A stretch of 64,000 bases of DNA, from assembly GCF_025562755.1 (NCBI RefSeq), contig NZ_CP103300.1, positions 4,961,001 through 5,025,000 on the forward strand. The letters run 5' to 3'. This DNA comes from Endozoicomonas euniceicola. GTDB lineage: Bacteria > Pseudomonadota > Gammaproteobacteria > Pseudomonadales > Endozoicomonadaceae. Below the pieces are notes generated by a model, which saw only the letters and a list, made by a program, of their open reading frames with translations, was not told where the DNA came from and did not search any database. Shown here in pieces: positions 18,399-28,186 of this stretch (the stretch's first letter is position 1; each line of letters opens with the position of its first letter). The translations under genes and the position numbers were made by a program.

Positions 18399-20622
18399 AT
18401 CTTTGACACTCTCTGGCAAAGCTGTTCAGGTCACGATCGTGTTTGAGGCGGTAACGGTATTTGTGCAACAGCGGTTCAGTATAACCGGAAGGCTGAGTCA
18501 GCCCTTTAAACACCAGGCTAAGCGCCGCCCTGAATGCCGTACTGCTGTCGAGATCGGCAGCCATGGGCGTGTAACCTTCGGTGTCTGCATTTTGCCGGTC
18601 AACGACCACGGCCATTCGGTTAAATACTTCCCGCACCTGGCTTTCACTGCAAATGCCAAAGTGTAGCCAGTTAGCAATATGCTGGGATGAAATCCGCAGC
18701 GTCGCCCGGTCTTCCATCAGATTAACGTTATTGATATCAGGCACCTTGGAACAACCGACGCCCTGGTCAATCCAGCGCGCTACGTATCCCAGAATCCCCT
18801 GCACATTATTTTCCAGCTCTCTCTGGATGGTATCAGGATGCAGCTGTTCAGGGGCTGGCATAACCGGCAGCTGTAGCAAGTTACTGAACGACGTCTGACG
18901 TCCTTTAAGGGATTGTTGAACGTCGGTCACTTTAACCCTGTGGTAGTGAATAGCATGAAGTGTTGCAGCCGTCGGTGAAGGTACCCAGGCACAGTTAGCA
19001 CCCGCCTGTGGATGAGCCGCCTTGGCTTCCAGCATATTGGCCATGGCATCAGGCATTGCCCACATACCTTTACCGATCTGGGCATGACCGGACAAACCAC
19101 ATTGCAGGCCAATATCCACATTCCAGTCTTCATAAGACCTGATCCACTGCTGGTGCTTCATATCTGTTTTAGGCACCATGGGACCGGCTTCCATATTCAC
19201 GTGCATTTCACTGCCGGTACGATCCAGAAAACCGGTATTAATGAAAATAACCCGCTCACTGGCGGCGGCAATACAGGCTTTAAGGTTCAGTGTTGTCCGA
19301 TGTTCTTCATCCATAATGCCCATTTTCAGGGTGTTTCTGACCAGGCCGGTCAGTTGTTCGGTGCGTGCAAATAGCTGACTGCAGAACGCTACTTCTTCCG
19401 GCCCCTGCATCTTGGGCTTAACAATATAAACACTGCCGGTACGGCTGTTGCGAATCGGGTCAGAGGCTTTTTTGTGCAGGTCAAAGCGGGCAATCACCGC
19501 CGTCACCAGGGTATCCAGAATGCCTTCCGGTATTTCACAACAGTGCTCGTCCAGAACCGCCGGGGTAGTCATCAGGTGACCAACATTGCGAATCAGCAGG
19601 GTACTGCGACCGGGCAGGCTGAATTGTTCACCCGACAGGGCGCGATACTCACGATCCTTATTCAGGGAGCGAAGCAGGGTTTTATCACCTTTTTGAAATT
19701 CTGCGGATAAATCGCCCTTATAGAGCCCTAGCATATTTCTGTAAACTTCGGCTTTGTCTTCTGCGTCGACCGCTGCAACCGAGTCTTCGAAATCCTGAAT
19801 AGCGGTAATGGCTGACTCCAGCACAACATCTTTAACATGAGCGCTGTCGGTACGACCAATGGGGTGTTCCGGGTCAATCTGGATTTCAATATGCAGTTCG
19901 TTGTTCTGCAGCAAAATGGCTGACGGGCTGTCCGCTGCGCCCTGAAAACCCTTAAACGCTTCAGGGGTTGCCAGTGTCGTCATGACACCAGACGACAGCT
20001 TTATAGCAAATCCATTGTCCATCACACGATAACAGCTAACATCGTGATGGCTACCCTCTTGCAACGGGAACAGCTCATCCAGCAAGTCCCTGGCATAGCG
20101 AATGACCTGTTCACCACGTTCAGCGTTATAGCCTTGACCCACTTCTCCGGGAATCACATCGGTACCATAGAGTGCGTCGTATAAGCTGCCCCAGCGGGCA
20201 TTGGCGGCATTCAGGGCAAAACGCGCGTTTTTAACCGGTACTACCAGTTGTGGGCCTGCAATAGTTGCCAGTTCAGGGTCTACACCGGGGGTCGTGACTT
20301 TAACCTGCTCTGGCGCTTCGACAATATAACCTGTGTCACGCAAAAACTGTTCAAAAGCTCCGGCGTCGAAGGCAATACCCTGCTCACGCTGATCTTTATG
20401 CCACTGGTCAATCTGATTTTTATGGTCCAGACGTTTTTTCAGCAGCGCCCTGTTCTTTTTTCCAAACTCCTGCACCAGTGCTGTGAGAGATTCATAGAAG
20501 GTTTCAACGGACATGCCACTGCCAGGCAGCAACTCTTTCTCAATAAAATGAATCAGGGGAGTATCAACAAACAGTCTGTACCTGGACTTGTATCCCTGGT
20601 CTGAATGGATCTGGGGGGCCAT
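18373..20622 (-). CDS. glcB: malate synthase G
   Basis: About 749 residues, typical of the long G isoform (condenses glyoxylate with acetyl-CoA to malate). Recognisable segments: RFALNAANARWGSLYDALYG, VYIVKPKMQGPEEVAF, LKMGIMDEEHRTTLNLKAC, INTGFLDRTGSEMHVNMEAG, CAWVPSPTAATLHAIHYH. The ATG at 20622 has GGAG just upstream; a TTG further out is spurious. It is the second gene after the LysR regulator in the same direction, separated by a heptanucleotide tandem repeat, and overlaps icd tail to tail. Confidence 0.96.
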   Translation of the reverse strand: MAPQIHSDQGYKSRYRLFVDTPLIHFIEKELLPGSGMSVETFYESLTALVQEFGKKNRALLKKRLDHKNQIDQWHKDQREQGIAFDAGAFEQFLRDTGYIVEAPEQVKVTTPGVDPELATIAGPQLVVPVKNARFALNAANARWGSLYDALYGTDVIPGEVGQGYNAERGEQVIRYARDLLDELFPLQEGSHHDVSCYRVMDNGFAIKLSSGVMTTLATPEAFKGFQGAADSPSAILLQNNELHIEIQIDPEHPIGRTDSAHVKDVVLESAITAIQDFEDSVAAVDAEDKAEVYRNMLGLYKGDLSAEFQKGDKTLLRSLNKDREYRALSGEQFSLPGRSTLLIRNVGHLMTTPAVLDEHCCEIPEGILDTLVTAVIARFDLHKKASDPIRNSRTGSVYIVKPKMQGPEEVAFCSQLFARTEQLTGLVRNTLKMGIMDEEHRTTLNLKACIAAASERVIFINTGFLDRTGSEMHVNMEAGPMVPKTDMKHQQWIRSYEDWNVDIGLQCGLSGHAQIGKGMWAMPDAMANMLEAKAAHPQAGANCAWVPSPTAATLHAIHYHRVKVTDVQQSLKGRQTSFSNLLQLPVMPAPEQLHPDTIQRELENNVQGILGYVARWIDQGVGCSKVPDINNVNLMEDRATLRISSQHIANWLHFGICSESQVREVFNRMAVVVDRQNADTEGYTPMAADLDSSTAFRAALSLVFKGLTQPSGYTEPLLHKYRYRLKHDRDLNSFARECQRSKEAVAEI

Positions 20623-20748
20623 ACGATCTCCAACGCTCAACAGAGTTTCTGAATAGTGACAGACTCAGATTAAATGTACCGGAACTATATGAAAAATGAT
20701 CAATTTTTATTTTTAATATAAGTTTCATGAATGGTAGTGCATTCTTAA

Positions 20749-20824
20749 CCGCTTTCCGCTTTCCGCTTTCCGCTTTCCGCTTTCCGCTTTCCGCTTTCCG
20801 CTTTCCGCTTTCCGCTTTCCGCTT
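20749..20824. repeat. heptanucleotide tandem repeat upstream of glcB
   Basis: Ten perfect copies of CCGCTTT plus six more bases, with no interruption, lie between the lysR stop and the glcB start, about 127-202 bp before glcB. Perfect short tandem arrays are prone to slipped-strand length change. A minus-strand open frame through it is a product of the repeat. Confidence 0.97.
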
Positions 20825-20849
20825 ACTGATGCGGGGCACTGCCTGCATT

Positions 20850-21797
20850 TTACCGATCCAGAATCGTCTCTGAAAACTCCAGAAGCGACCGCCTCAGCCA
20901 TTGATGCGCCCTGGAGTGGTGCCGTAAAGGACTCCAGATCATTTTGATTTCAAAAGGCACGATCTGAAAGGGAACCCTGCATACTGTCAGTTCCTGGTAA
21001 TCCTGATAGATTCTTGCCAGTCGTCTTGGAATGGTTGCGATCAGCTTCGGTTCCTGTAACAACAGTCCGACCATCATATAGTGTCGTGTAAATACCCGGA
21101 TAGCCCGTGTTTTGTCCAGCTGCCAGAGTGCCTCATCCACCCAGCCCAGACGCTGTGCCCCGGATTTATTGCTGGCAATGGATTCTGCTCCCCAGCCTGT
21201 CCGGTTGACCCATATATGCTCTGCAGCCAGATACGTATCCAGATCGGGTTGGCTGATATAAGGGTGCTCCCTGTGCAGCAGACAACAGAAATTATCCCGC
21301 CACACTGTTGCTTGATGAAACGATTTTGGCAGGGCAGTAAACCGGTTGATCGCAAGATCGATGATGCCTTTCTCCATATCGTGCAGACTCACATCACCCG
21401 GGGCCAGCAAGTCAAAATTAATATGGGGTGCATCGCGCAGCATATGTCGAATAAACGGCGTCACCAGGGTTGCTTCCATATAATCAGATACCATGATCCT
21501 GAACGTTGCTTCACTATGGCTAATAGAAAAGTCCCGGTCAGGCTGGGTGATCTGCTCTGCCAGACTGAGCAGGTCAACAATATCCGGTTTCAGTTTTTCT
21601 GCCTTGTCGGTTGGCGTCATACCATCGGCAGTACGTACCAGGATCGGGTCGTCGAAAAGTTCCCGCAGACGTTTAAGGGCATTGCTCATGGCAGGCTGGG
21701 TAATGGCCAGCTTATCGGCTGCCTTGGAAACACTGCGCTCTTCCAGCAGTACATTTAAGTACACCAGTAAATTCAGGTCTGTTTTTCTTATATTCAC
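20850..21797 (-). CDS. LysR-family transcriptional regulator
   Basis: 315 residues, full length for the family. The N-terminal helix-turn-helix (LNLLVYLNVLLEERSVSKAA, ITQPAMSNALKRLREL) is followed by a substrate-binding region. The start is GTG. It is divergent from aceA across a short intergenic region and lies upstream of glcB, so it most likely controls the glyoxylate-shunt genes, perhaps in response to an acid intermediate. That role is inferred from position only. Confidence 0.9.
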   Translation of the reverse strand: MNIRKTDLNLLVYLNVLLEERSVSKAADKLAITQPAMSNALKRLRELFDDPILVRTADGMTPTDKAEKLKPDIVDLLSLAEQITQPDRDFSISHSEATFRIMVSDYMEATLVTPFIRHMLRDAPHINFDLLAPGDVSLHDMEKGIIDLAINRFTALPKSFHQATVWRDNFCCLLHREHPYISQPDLDTYLAAEHIWVNRTGWGAESIASNKSGAQRLGWVDEALWQLDKTRAIRVFTRHYMMVGLLLQEPKLIATIPRRLARIYQDYQELTVCRVPFQIVPFEIKMIWSPLRHHSRAHQWLRRSLLEFSETILDR

Positions 21798-21810
21798 CGA
21801 ATCAATACCG

Positions 21811-21840
21811 TAAATAGAAATTATAAATTTTATCTATTAA
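21811..21840. promoter_or_regulatory. candidate LysR operator between lysR and aceA
   Basis: AATAGA (21813-21818) and TCTATT (21833-21838) form an imperfect AT-rich palindrome in the 103 bp divergent gap, of the size and type bound by LysR proteins. Confidence 0.35.
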
Positions 21841-21900
21841 AGCGTCGTTGTTATGGTTTTTGCAAGTCAACCCGGTGAACAAAAACAGCAGAGGACGACC

Positions 21901-23484
21901 ATGTCTGACTATAACAATGCCATTACACAGTTACAGGAACGCTTAAACCAGTGCAGGGCTCTGAATCCTGAACATATTGTTCGTATGCGCTTACAGAACC
22001 GTTTCCAGACCGGGCTGGATATCGCCCGGCACACTGCCAGTGTCCTGCGCAGGGACATGGCGGCATACGATGAAAACCCGGAGCAGTACACGCAGTCACT
22101 GGGATGCTGGCACGGTTTTGTAGGGCAGCAAAAACTCATTTCTATTAAAAAGCACTTCTCAACGGTTAAAGGGCGTTACCTGTACCTTTCCGGCTGGATG
22201 ATCGCGGCGCTGCGTTCAGAGTTCGGGCCTTTGCCTGACCAGTCCATGCACGAAAAAACATCGGTTCCGGCCCTGATCGAAGAACTCTATACTTTCCTGC
22301 GTCAGGCTGATGCCTGGGAACTGAATCACCTGTATCGTCAACTGGATGAAGCCAGGCAGACTGGTGACAGGAGCAAGGCTGAAGAAACCCTCAGCAAGAT
22401 TGACAACTATGAGTCACATGTCGTACCGATTATTGCCGATATCGACGCCGGCTTTGGTAATGAGGAAGCCACTTATCTGCTGGCTAAGAAAATGATTGAG
22501 GCCGGTGCCTGCTGTATTCAGATTGAAAACCAGGTATCCGACGCCAAGCAGTGTGGGCATCAGGATGGTAAGGTAACCGTTCCCCATGAAGACTTTCTGG
22601 CAAAAATTAATGCCGTTCGTTATGCCTTTATGGAGCTGGGGGTAGAAGACGGTGTTATTGTTGCGCGTACGGACTCCCTGGGGGCAGGGCTGACCCAGAA
22701 GATTCCGGTTTCCCAACAACCGGGTGACCTGGCTTCTCAATACAACCGCTTCCTTGAAACAGAACCTGTCACCCTGCAAACCGCCGATGAAAATGACCTG
22801 CTGATGAAAGTCGGTGGTCAACTGACTCGCCCTGTGCGTCTACCTAACGGCCTGTTCCGTTTCAAATCCGGAACCGGTGAGGACCGGGTGGTTCTGGACT
22901 GCATTACGTCACTGCAACACGGAGCTGATCTGCTCTGGATTGAAACAGAGAGACCCCATATTGGCCAGATTGCCGGAATGGTTGAGCGGATTCGTTCAGA
23001 GGTTCCCAACGCCAAGCTGGTTTACAACAACTCGCCTTCGTTCAACTGGACGCTGAATTTCCGTCAACAGGTATTTGACCAGTGGCAGGAAGAAGGTAAG
23101 CCGCTGGGAAGCTACGTCCGCAACCAGCTGATGAGTACCGACTACGACAGCACCGAACTGGCACAGGAAGCGGATCGGCGTATCCAGAGCTTCCAGCGCG
23201 ATGCTGCCCGACAGGCCGGAATTTTCCATCACCTGATTACCCTGCCCACTTACCATACAGCGGCATTGTCAACGGATGACCTGGCGAAAAACTACTTTGG
23301 TGAAGATGGTATGCTAGCCTATGTGCGCGATGTTCAGCGCCGTGAAATCCGCGGTGGCATTGCGACGGTCAGGCATCAGGATATGGCGGGTTCCAATATC
23401 GGTGACGACCATAAAGAGTATTTCTCAGGAGAGGCAGCCCTGAAAGCCAGTGGTAAAGACAACACGATGAATCAGTTTGGTTAA
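21901..23484 (+). CDS. aceA: isocitrate lyase (long form)
   Basis: 527 residues, matching the longer isocitrate lyases of Pseudomonas-type bacteria (about 530). Conserved: SLGCWHGFVGQQKLISIKKH, PIIADIDAGFGNEEATY, CCIQIENQVSDAKQCGHQDGK in parts, with the active-site Cys in QCGH, VYNNSPSFNWTLNFR and GIFHHLITLPTYHTAALST. It splits isocitrate into succinate and glyoxylate, the first step of the shunt. The ATG at 21901 has GAGG 7 nt upstream; the frame continues 48 bp further up without need. Next to malate synthase, icd and aceK. Confidence 0.97.
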   Translation: MSDYNNAITQLQERLNQCRALNPEHIVRMRLQNRFQTGLDIARHTASVLRRDMAAYDENPEQYTQSLGCWHGFVGQQKLISIKKHFSTVKGRYLYLSGWMIAALRSEFGPLPDQSMHEKTSVPALIEELYTFLRQADAWELNHLYRQLDEARQTGDRSKAEETLSKIDNYESHVVPIIADIDAGFGNEEATYLLAKKMIEAGACCIQIENQVSDAKQCGHQDGKVTVPHEDFLAKINAVRYAFMELGVEDGVIVARTDSLGAGLTQKIPVSQQPGDLASQYNRFLETEPVTLQTADENDLLMKVGGQLTRPVRLPNGLFRFKSGTGEDRVVLDCITSLQHGADLLWIETERPHIGQIAGMVERIRSEVPNAKLVYNNSPSFNWTLNFRQQVFDQWQEEGKPLGSYVRNQLMSTDYDSTELAQEADRRIQSFQRDAARQAGIFHHLITLPTYHTAALSTDDLAKNYFGEDGMLAYVRDVQRREIRGGIATVRHQDMAGSNIGDDHKEYFSGEAALKASGKDNTMNQFG

Positions 23485-23508
23485 TACACCCTGTTAAATT
23501 CTGACCGG

Positions 23509-23530
23509 GGCTGCCTTTCATAAGGCAGCC
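23509..23530 (+). terminator. hairpin after aceA
   Basis: A perfect 9 bp stem (GGCTGCCTT / AAGGCAGCC) with loop TCAT lies 25 bp after the aceA stop. There is no T tract on either strand, so efficiency is uncertain. Confidence 0.5.
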
Positions 23531-23597
23531 ATTGCTGAGCGCGTTCTGATAATGACCAACTTTTTCAGGAGTTTGGCTGTCAATGGTTGGAATCTAT

Positions 23598-24224
23598 TTA
23601 GCGCCGAAAGAATGAGAAACGATTTTTCTTCAGCTTATACGGGCCGTGAGGATAAGCTGATTCAGTGTTATAGCCATCTTTTAAAGCATAATGCCCGTTT
23701 TCAAAATATATACCTGGCTCTGTAGGGTTGCGTATAAAAAACTTTACCGCTTTATAAAACTGTTTGATGCTTTTACTTTTTGAGGTTGAGGGAGGCAGGG
23801 ATAAAAGGATTTGCCGGAGCAGAGGGGTGATCACGTTGATCACCTGCAAATCAATATTTTGGTGCAACCCATAATGGGAGTGAGTGGCAAAAGGGGCATT
23901 TCGCCGGTGCATGGCTAAACAGTGGTTTCTTTCATAGTGTTTGACATAGAACCGAACAAAGGCCTTAAGTAACGCATTAGGCAGAGTGAAGTTGCTGCCT
24001 TCATCAGTGGGCACAGCGAAGGCGCTGCTACCATCAGCGGGCAAGTACGATGTAAGAACAAAAAAACCTGACTGAACGATTCGGGTTAAAATAAGGCAGC
24101 CATTGCTACATTCAGGTATTACATAAGTAATATTGTACTCGGTGTCGGTACAGTTTAAGACGGAATCCGCTACAGGGTAGTCAACTGACAGTGATTTAGC
24201 ACTGAAAGCAGGAGAATAAGGCAT
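23598..24224 (-). CDS. hypothetical protein
   Basis: About 208 residues from the ATG at 24224, which follows GAGGTAACAAGG; the open frame extends 36 bp further. No signal peptide or membrane segment. The chain has a Cys pair early on (CTDTEYN...CSNGC), a basic middle (KHYERNHCLAMHRR) and a strongly basic end (KLKKNRFSFFRR). No family recognised. It is convergent with aceA. Confidence 0.55.
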   Translation of the reverse strand: MPYSPAFSAKSLSVDYPVADSVLNCTDTEYNITYVIPECSNGCLILTRIVQSGFFVLTSYLPADGSSAFAVPTDEGSNFTLPNALLKAFVRFYVKHYERNHCLAMHRRNAPFATHSHYGLHQNIDLQVINVITPLLRQILLSLPPSTSKSKSIKQFYKAVKFFIRNPTEPGIYFENGHYALKDGYNTESAYPHGPYKLKKNRFSFFRR

Positions 24225-24408
24225 AACCTTGTTACCTCTCTCTATCCGCAATTTACACATTAAACAGCCAGTAATAATGTATCCTTTTTTAGTGCGGCGC
24301 TATGAAACCCCAGTAATAAAATACTCTCGTTAAGCGTATTGCGACTCTGCCATACTATCGAATACTCTCTCGCTGTCCTCGATGCATCATATCCGATCGG
24401 TGAAGAAA

Positions 24409-24897
24409 ATGGTTAAACAGTTTACTGTCGTGTTTTTTGCTTTATCTGCATTGGTTTCCCAGAGCGTTCCGGCAGCTGCCGTTGTTGCCGTTAAGCCTGC
24501 TTTCTCGCCAGAAGGTTGCTATGCCCGAAGTGATGTCATTGAAGATCTGGTCAATGGTGAATCCGACCGTAAAGTCAGTTATATCTCGATTAAAAAAGAG
24601 AAAAATTCATACTTTTTCAGAGGGTTCCTCTGGGGGACCAACTGGCATATCTGCGATATTTCCGGAGAGGGAGAAGGAGGATTACCTCTCACTCAGGAAA
24701 AAGGTGCATTAGTGTATAGCGAGGCTTATCCGAAAGAAGGCATTAGTTGTCGTCTGGAAATTGTGCTTAAAAATGGCAGCGTTCAGCTGCGGGACACCAA
24801 CAATCAGTGTAAGAACAAAGTGTTCGCCTGCGGTGTTCGCACTTCTATTGATGGCACAACCTTGCCGAAGGTTCAGGATGAAACGTTGTGCCAGTAA
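24409..24897 (+). CDS. secreted protein of unknown function
   Basis: About 162 residues from the ATG at 24409 (an ATG at 24382 is in frame). The signal peptide is clear: MVKQF, hydrophobic TVVFFALSALVS, cleavage near VPAAA. The mature part has six Cys (in EGCYAR, HICDIS, ISCRLE, NQCKNK, VFACGV and the terminal LCQ), so it is probably disulphide-bonded in the periplasm or outside. No family recognised. It lies 58 bp upstream of aceK in the same direction. Confidence 0.65.
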   Translation: MVKQFTVVFFALSALVSQSVPAAAVVAVKPAFSPEGCYARSDVIEDLVNGESDRKVSYISIKKEKNSYFFRGFLWGTNWHICDISGEGEGGLPLTQEKGALVYSEAYPKEGISCRLEIVLKNGSVQLRDTNNQCKNKVFACGVRTSIDGTTLPKVQDETLCQ

Positions 24898-24955
24898 TAC
24901 ATTACTGTTTATGCTGTGCAAACAGCTAATACAACAAACATAACAATAGCAACGT

Positions 24956-26725
24956 ATGCTTATGCCTCTCTTCACCATCGAACAACAGGTATCCCATAAA
25001 CTGGCCAGAGCTATTCTTGCCGGTTTCGAATCCATGTTTGCCGAGTTCCTGAATATTACCCTGGGTGCTCAGTCCCGGTTTGAACGGGCTGCCTGGCAGG
25101 AAGTGCAGGACGCTATGCGTCAGCGATTGCAGGTGTATGAAAATAAGGTTGAGCTCGTGTGTGCAGCGGTTAGAGTGATTGCTTACCGTGAGCTGGATCA
25201 TTCAGACGTCTGGCAGCGTGCTAAAAACGACTACGCTCAACTGGTTGCAGACCACGAAAATGCGCTGATTGCCCAGACTTTTTTTAACTCCATTCATGGT
25301 TCATTGCTGGGGCAGCAGAAAACACGCGATATTCATCGCTTTATTTTGCAGGAAAAGTATCGTCCGAAACCTCGCCCAACCGACAGCATTATTTATCAAT
25401 TTGCAGAAACTGACGGCATTATCGACAGCCTCAGACAGGTGTTGAATGTCTTTCCACTGCGAATTCCCTTCGAAAACCTTGAGCGAGACCTGAAAGCGGC
25501 CCAAAACGCACTGGCAAAAATAAACCCTGAGCTTCTGACCAGACAGAACTATACGATTGAGTTTGGTCGCTCCCTGTTTTTCCGAAATAAAGCCGCCTAT
25601 ATTGTTGGCCAGCTGGTTGACCCTGAATCCGGAGAGTGTTTGCCCTTTGCCATTGCCTTGCTCAACCGGAAAAACAGTGATGGCGATATCTGCCTCTACC
25701 TTGACGCTTTTATGATTGGAGAAGGGCAGCTGAGTAAACTGTTTGGCTTTGCCCGCTCTTATTTTATGGTCGATACAGACCAGCCGGTTCGTTATGTAGA
25801 CTATTTATGTCGTCTGTTACCGAATAAAGAACGGTTTGAACTGTTTAATGCCATTGGCTTTATCAAGCACGCCAAAACCGAGTTTTACCGCTTCAAGGTA
25901 GACTACACCAAACGTATGCCTGAAACGATGAAATATGTTAGTGCGCCCGGTGTCAAAGGGATGGTTATGCTGGTCTTTACCACACCTGATTCAGACTACG
26001 TTTATAAAGTAATACGAGATCGCTTCCGGCCACCCAAAACCAGCAATCGACAGGAAGTGATGGCTAAATATGACTTCGTTAAGCAAGCTGACCGTGTGGG
26101 CAGGCTGGTCGATACTCATGAGTTTAACTACCTCGTCTTTGACCGGCAGCGTTTTTCTCCCGAGCTGCTTGAAGAAATGATCACAGAAGTCGCTGACAGC
26201 ATTACCCTTTCCGGCAACGCCCTGATTCTCAGGCATGTCTATGTTGAGCGCAAGGTAACCCCGTTGAACCTGTATATAAAGGAATCGGCAGGGCAGGCAT
26301 TTGAGCAAGTAATCAACGACTATGGCACAACCATCAAACAGCTGGCAGCTGCCAATATCTTTCCGGGCGATATGCTGATTAAAAATTTTGGGGTCACCCG
26401 CTGGGGCCGGGTTGTCTTTTATGATTATGATGAAATCTGCCCGCTGACCAGCTGTCATTTCCGTGCATTGCCAGAACCTGATAACGATATTGATGCACTG
26501 TCTGTGCAGCCCTGGTTCGATATCGGGGAGAATGATGTTTTCCCGGAGCAGTTCTCCGTATTCTTTGCCGGACACTTGCAGGCCAAAGAATACTTTGATC
26601 GTTTTCATCAGAACTTATACGGCGTTGATTTCTGGCAAAAGACACAGGCGGCCATTAAGTCGGGAACATTAGTGGATGTGTATTCCTATAAAGAAGAGTG
26701 GCGTCTGGAATACTTTTATGAATAA
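24956..26725 (+). CDS. aceK: isocitrate dehydrogenase kinase/phosphatase
   Basis: 589 residues, close to E. coli AceK (578). Recognisable: the N-terminal regulatory region (HKLARAILAGFESMFAEF, RDIHRFILQEKY) and the kinase domain with APGVKGMVMLVFT (ATP binding), VYKVIRDRFRPPK, LRHVYVERKVTPLNLYI, FPGDMLIKNFGVTRWGRVVF and YDYDEIC. It phosphorylates and dephosphorylates Icd, closing or opening the TCA branch so isocitrate flows to AceA. Icd here keeps the target serine. No strong Shine-Dalgarno; an ATG six bases on (24962) is also possible. Confidence 0.97.
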   Translation: MLMPLFTIEQQVSHKLARAILAGFESMFAEFLNITLGAQSRFERAAWQEVQDAMRQRLQVYENKVELVCAAVRVIAYRELDHSDVWQRAKNDYAQLVADHENALIAQTFFNSIHGSLLGQQKTRDIHRFILQEKYRPKPRPTDSIIYQFAETDGIIDSLRQVLNVFPLRIPFENLERDLKAAQNALAKINPELLTRQNYTIEFGRSLFFRNKAAYIVGQLVDPESGECLPFAIALLNRKNSDGDICLYLDAFMIGEGQLSKLFGFARSYFMVDTDQPVRYVDYLCRLLPNKERFELFNAIGFIKHAKTEFYRFKVDYTKRMPETMKYVSAPGVKGMVMLVFTTPDSDYVYKVIRDRFRPPKTSNRQEVMAKYDFVKQADRVGRLVDTHEFNYLVFDRQRFSPELLEEMITEVADSITLSGNALILRHVYVERKVTPLNLYIKESAGQAFEQVINDYGTTIKQLAAANIFPGDMLIKNFGVTRWGRVVFYDYDEICPLTSCHFRALPEPDNDIDALSVQPWFDIGENDVFPEQFSVFFAGHLQAKEYFDRFHQNLYGVDFWQKTQAAIKSGTLVDVYSYKEEWRLEYFYE

Positions 26726-26726
26726 T

Positions 26727-28148
26727 TCAGAGTTTTTTATTCTGAGCTGCACGCCACTGGGGGCGTTTCAGTTTGAACAGAACAAATGGCATCGCAGTGA
26801 ACGCAACCAATGCAATGGCTACAACAAAGCCATAAGTTGAACGTTCACCTTCAGGCACAATCGCAGGTGGAAGAAACCCGAAAGCAATAGCCGCAATGCC
26901 TGTCACCGATCCGACAATAGCCAGCCCCCAGATTCCAGCGTTGCCCAGTGGAATCTTATATTGACGTGAAACATCGGGCTGGGTGTAACGTAGTTGCACA
27001 GCGGCTGCAAACATTAATAGATACATGACCACATACAACATGGTTGGAATGATATTCATCAGCCAGAAAGCGGTTTGAACATTGCCCTGAAACAGATACA
27101 GGGTAGATATGGCTGAGACAATGACCCCCTGAAACAGCAGGATACGGTGATGAACAGCATGTTTATTTTCCTGTTGCCAGAAGACCGGTAACATTCCGTC
27201 CCTGCCTGCTACCTGAAGCCCGCGGGTGGGAGCAGGAATCCAGTTATTGACTTCACCGAGTATTCCCAGGGCAATAATTAATCCGGTCAGTGGCAGCCAT
27301 CCATGAATCCCGGCCTGATGGAACATAACATTAATGGCCTGCATGATGCCGGCATCCAGTTTTATCTTGTGCTGCGGTATCACCATGGCAATGGCCAGTG
27401 CTGCCAACGTCACCAGTATCACCGCCAGGCAGGCGGAGGTAAGAATGGCAAACGGGTAGTCCCTTTGTGGGTTTCTGGCAGACGCTGCATTCGAGGCAGA
27501 CGCTTCTATACCGGCAAAGGTAAGAAATGCCCCCGCAATAAAAGTCAGTTTATTGGTGTCTGTAAAGTCAGGAACGAAATTCTCCAGAGAGAATTCAATG
27601 GGCATCGGGTTGCCTTTTGCCAGATACAGGCAGGCCAGTGTGAATATAGCCAGAATCGGAAAAATCCTGCCAACAATGGTACAGACACTGGCGACTGCCC
27701 CCGAGGTTTTCATGCCAAACAGATTGATAATGGTTAATAACCAGAAAACTCCGTTGATCGCCAGAAATATAGATGGACCATTGTCGGCTAACTGAGGGTC
27801 AAGTCCGTACGCTGCTGCCAGAACAGCCACCGTAAGAATGGATGGAAACCAGATAACATTCTCAATCCACTGCAACCAGACAGCAACGAAGCCAGACTGC
27901 TCACCAAAAGCTTCTCTTACCCAAACATACACGCCGCCATCCTCTGGCCAGCCAGTTGCGAGCTCGGCTGAGATCAGCGCTGAAGGCACAAGAAAGACCA
28001 GTGCGACGAGTAAATAGATAAAGACCAGGCTGAAACCATATTCGGCCATTGATGGCGCACCGTGAATACTGGTTATGGTGCCTGTCGTTATCATTATCAG
28101 GGTAAAAGCGGTTAGTGTTCGCTTTGGCTGAACCGAAGACCCGGGCAT
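26727..28148 (-). CDS. APC-family amino acid permease, GadC-like
   Basis: 473 residues with about twelve hydrophobic segments. The first membrane segment region (TLTAFTLIMITTGTITSIHG), the LISAELATGWPEDGGVYVWV motif and ASASNAASARNPQRDYP place it in the glutamate/GABA antiporter-like branch of the amino acid-polyamine-organocation superfamily. Substrate not determinable; exchange or uptake of an amino acid at the inner membrane is expected. Weak ribosome-binding site. It ends 2 bp from the aceK stop, convergent. Confidence 0.85.
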   Translation of the reverse strand: MPGSSVQPKRTLTAFTLIMITTGTITSIHGAPSMAEYGFSLVFIYLLVALVFLVPSALISAELATGWPEDGGVYVWVREAFGEQSGFVAVWLQWIENVIWFPSILTVAVLAAAYGLDPQLADNGPSIFLAINGVFWLLTIINLFGMKTSGAVASVCTIVGRIFPILAIFTLACLYLAKGNPMPIEFSLENFVPDFTDTNKLTFIAGAFLTFAGIEASASNAASARNPQRDYPFAILTSACLAVILVTLAALAIAMVIPQHKIKLDAGIMQAINVMFHQAGIHGWLPLTGLIIALGILGEVNNWIPAPTRGLQVAGRDGMLPVFWQQENKHAVHHRILLFQGVIVSAISTLYLFQGNVQTAFWLMNIIPTMLYVVMYLLMFAAAVQLRYTQPDVSRQYKIPLGNAGIWGLAIVGSVTGIAAIAFGFLPPAIVPEGERSTYGFVVAIALVAFTAMPFVLFKLKRPQWRAAQNKKL

Positions 28149-28186
28149 TGTTGAATACTCACTTCATGGGGGTAATGGTAAGGTTG

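Noticed and set aside
20564..20848. Open frame with tandem SGKRKAE repeats
   Set aside because: It is produced by the heptanucleotide array and overlaps the glcB start.
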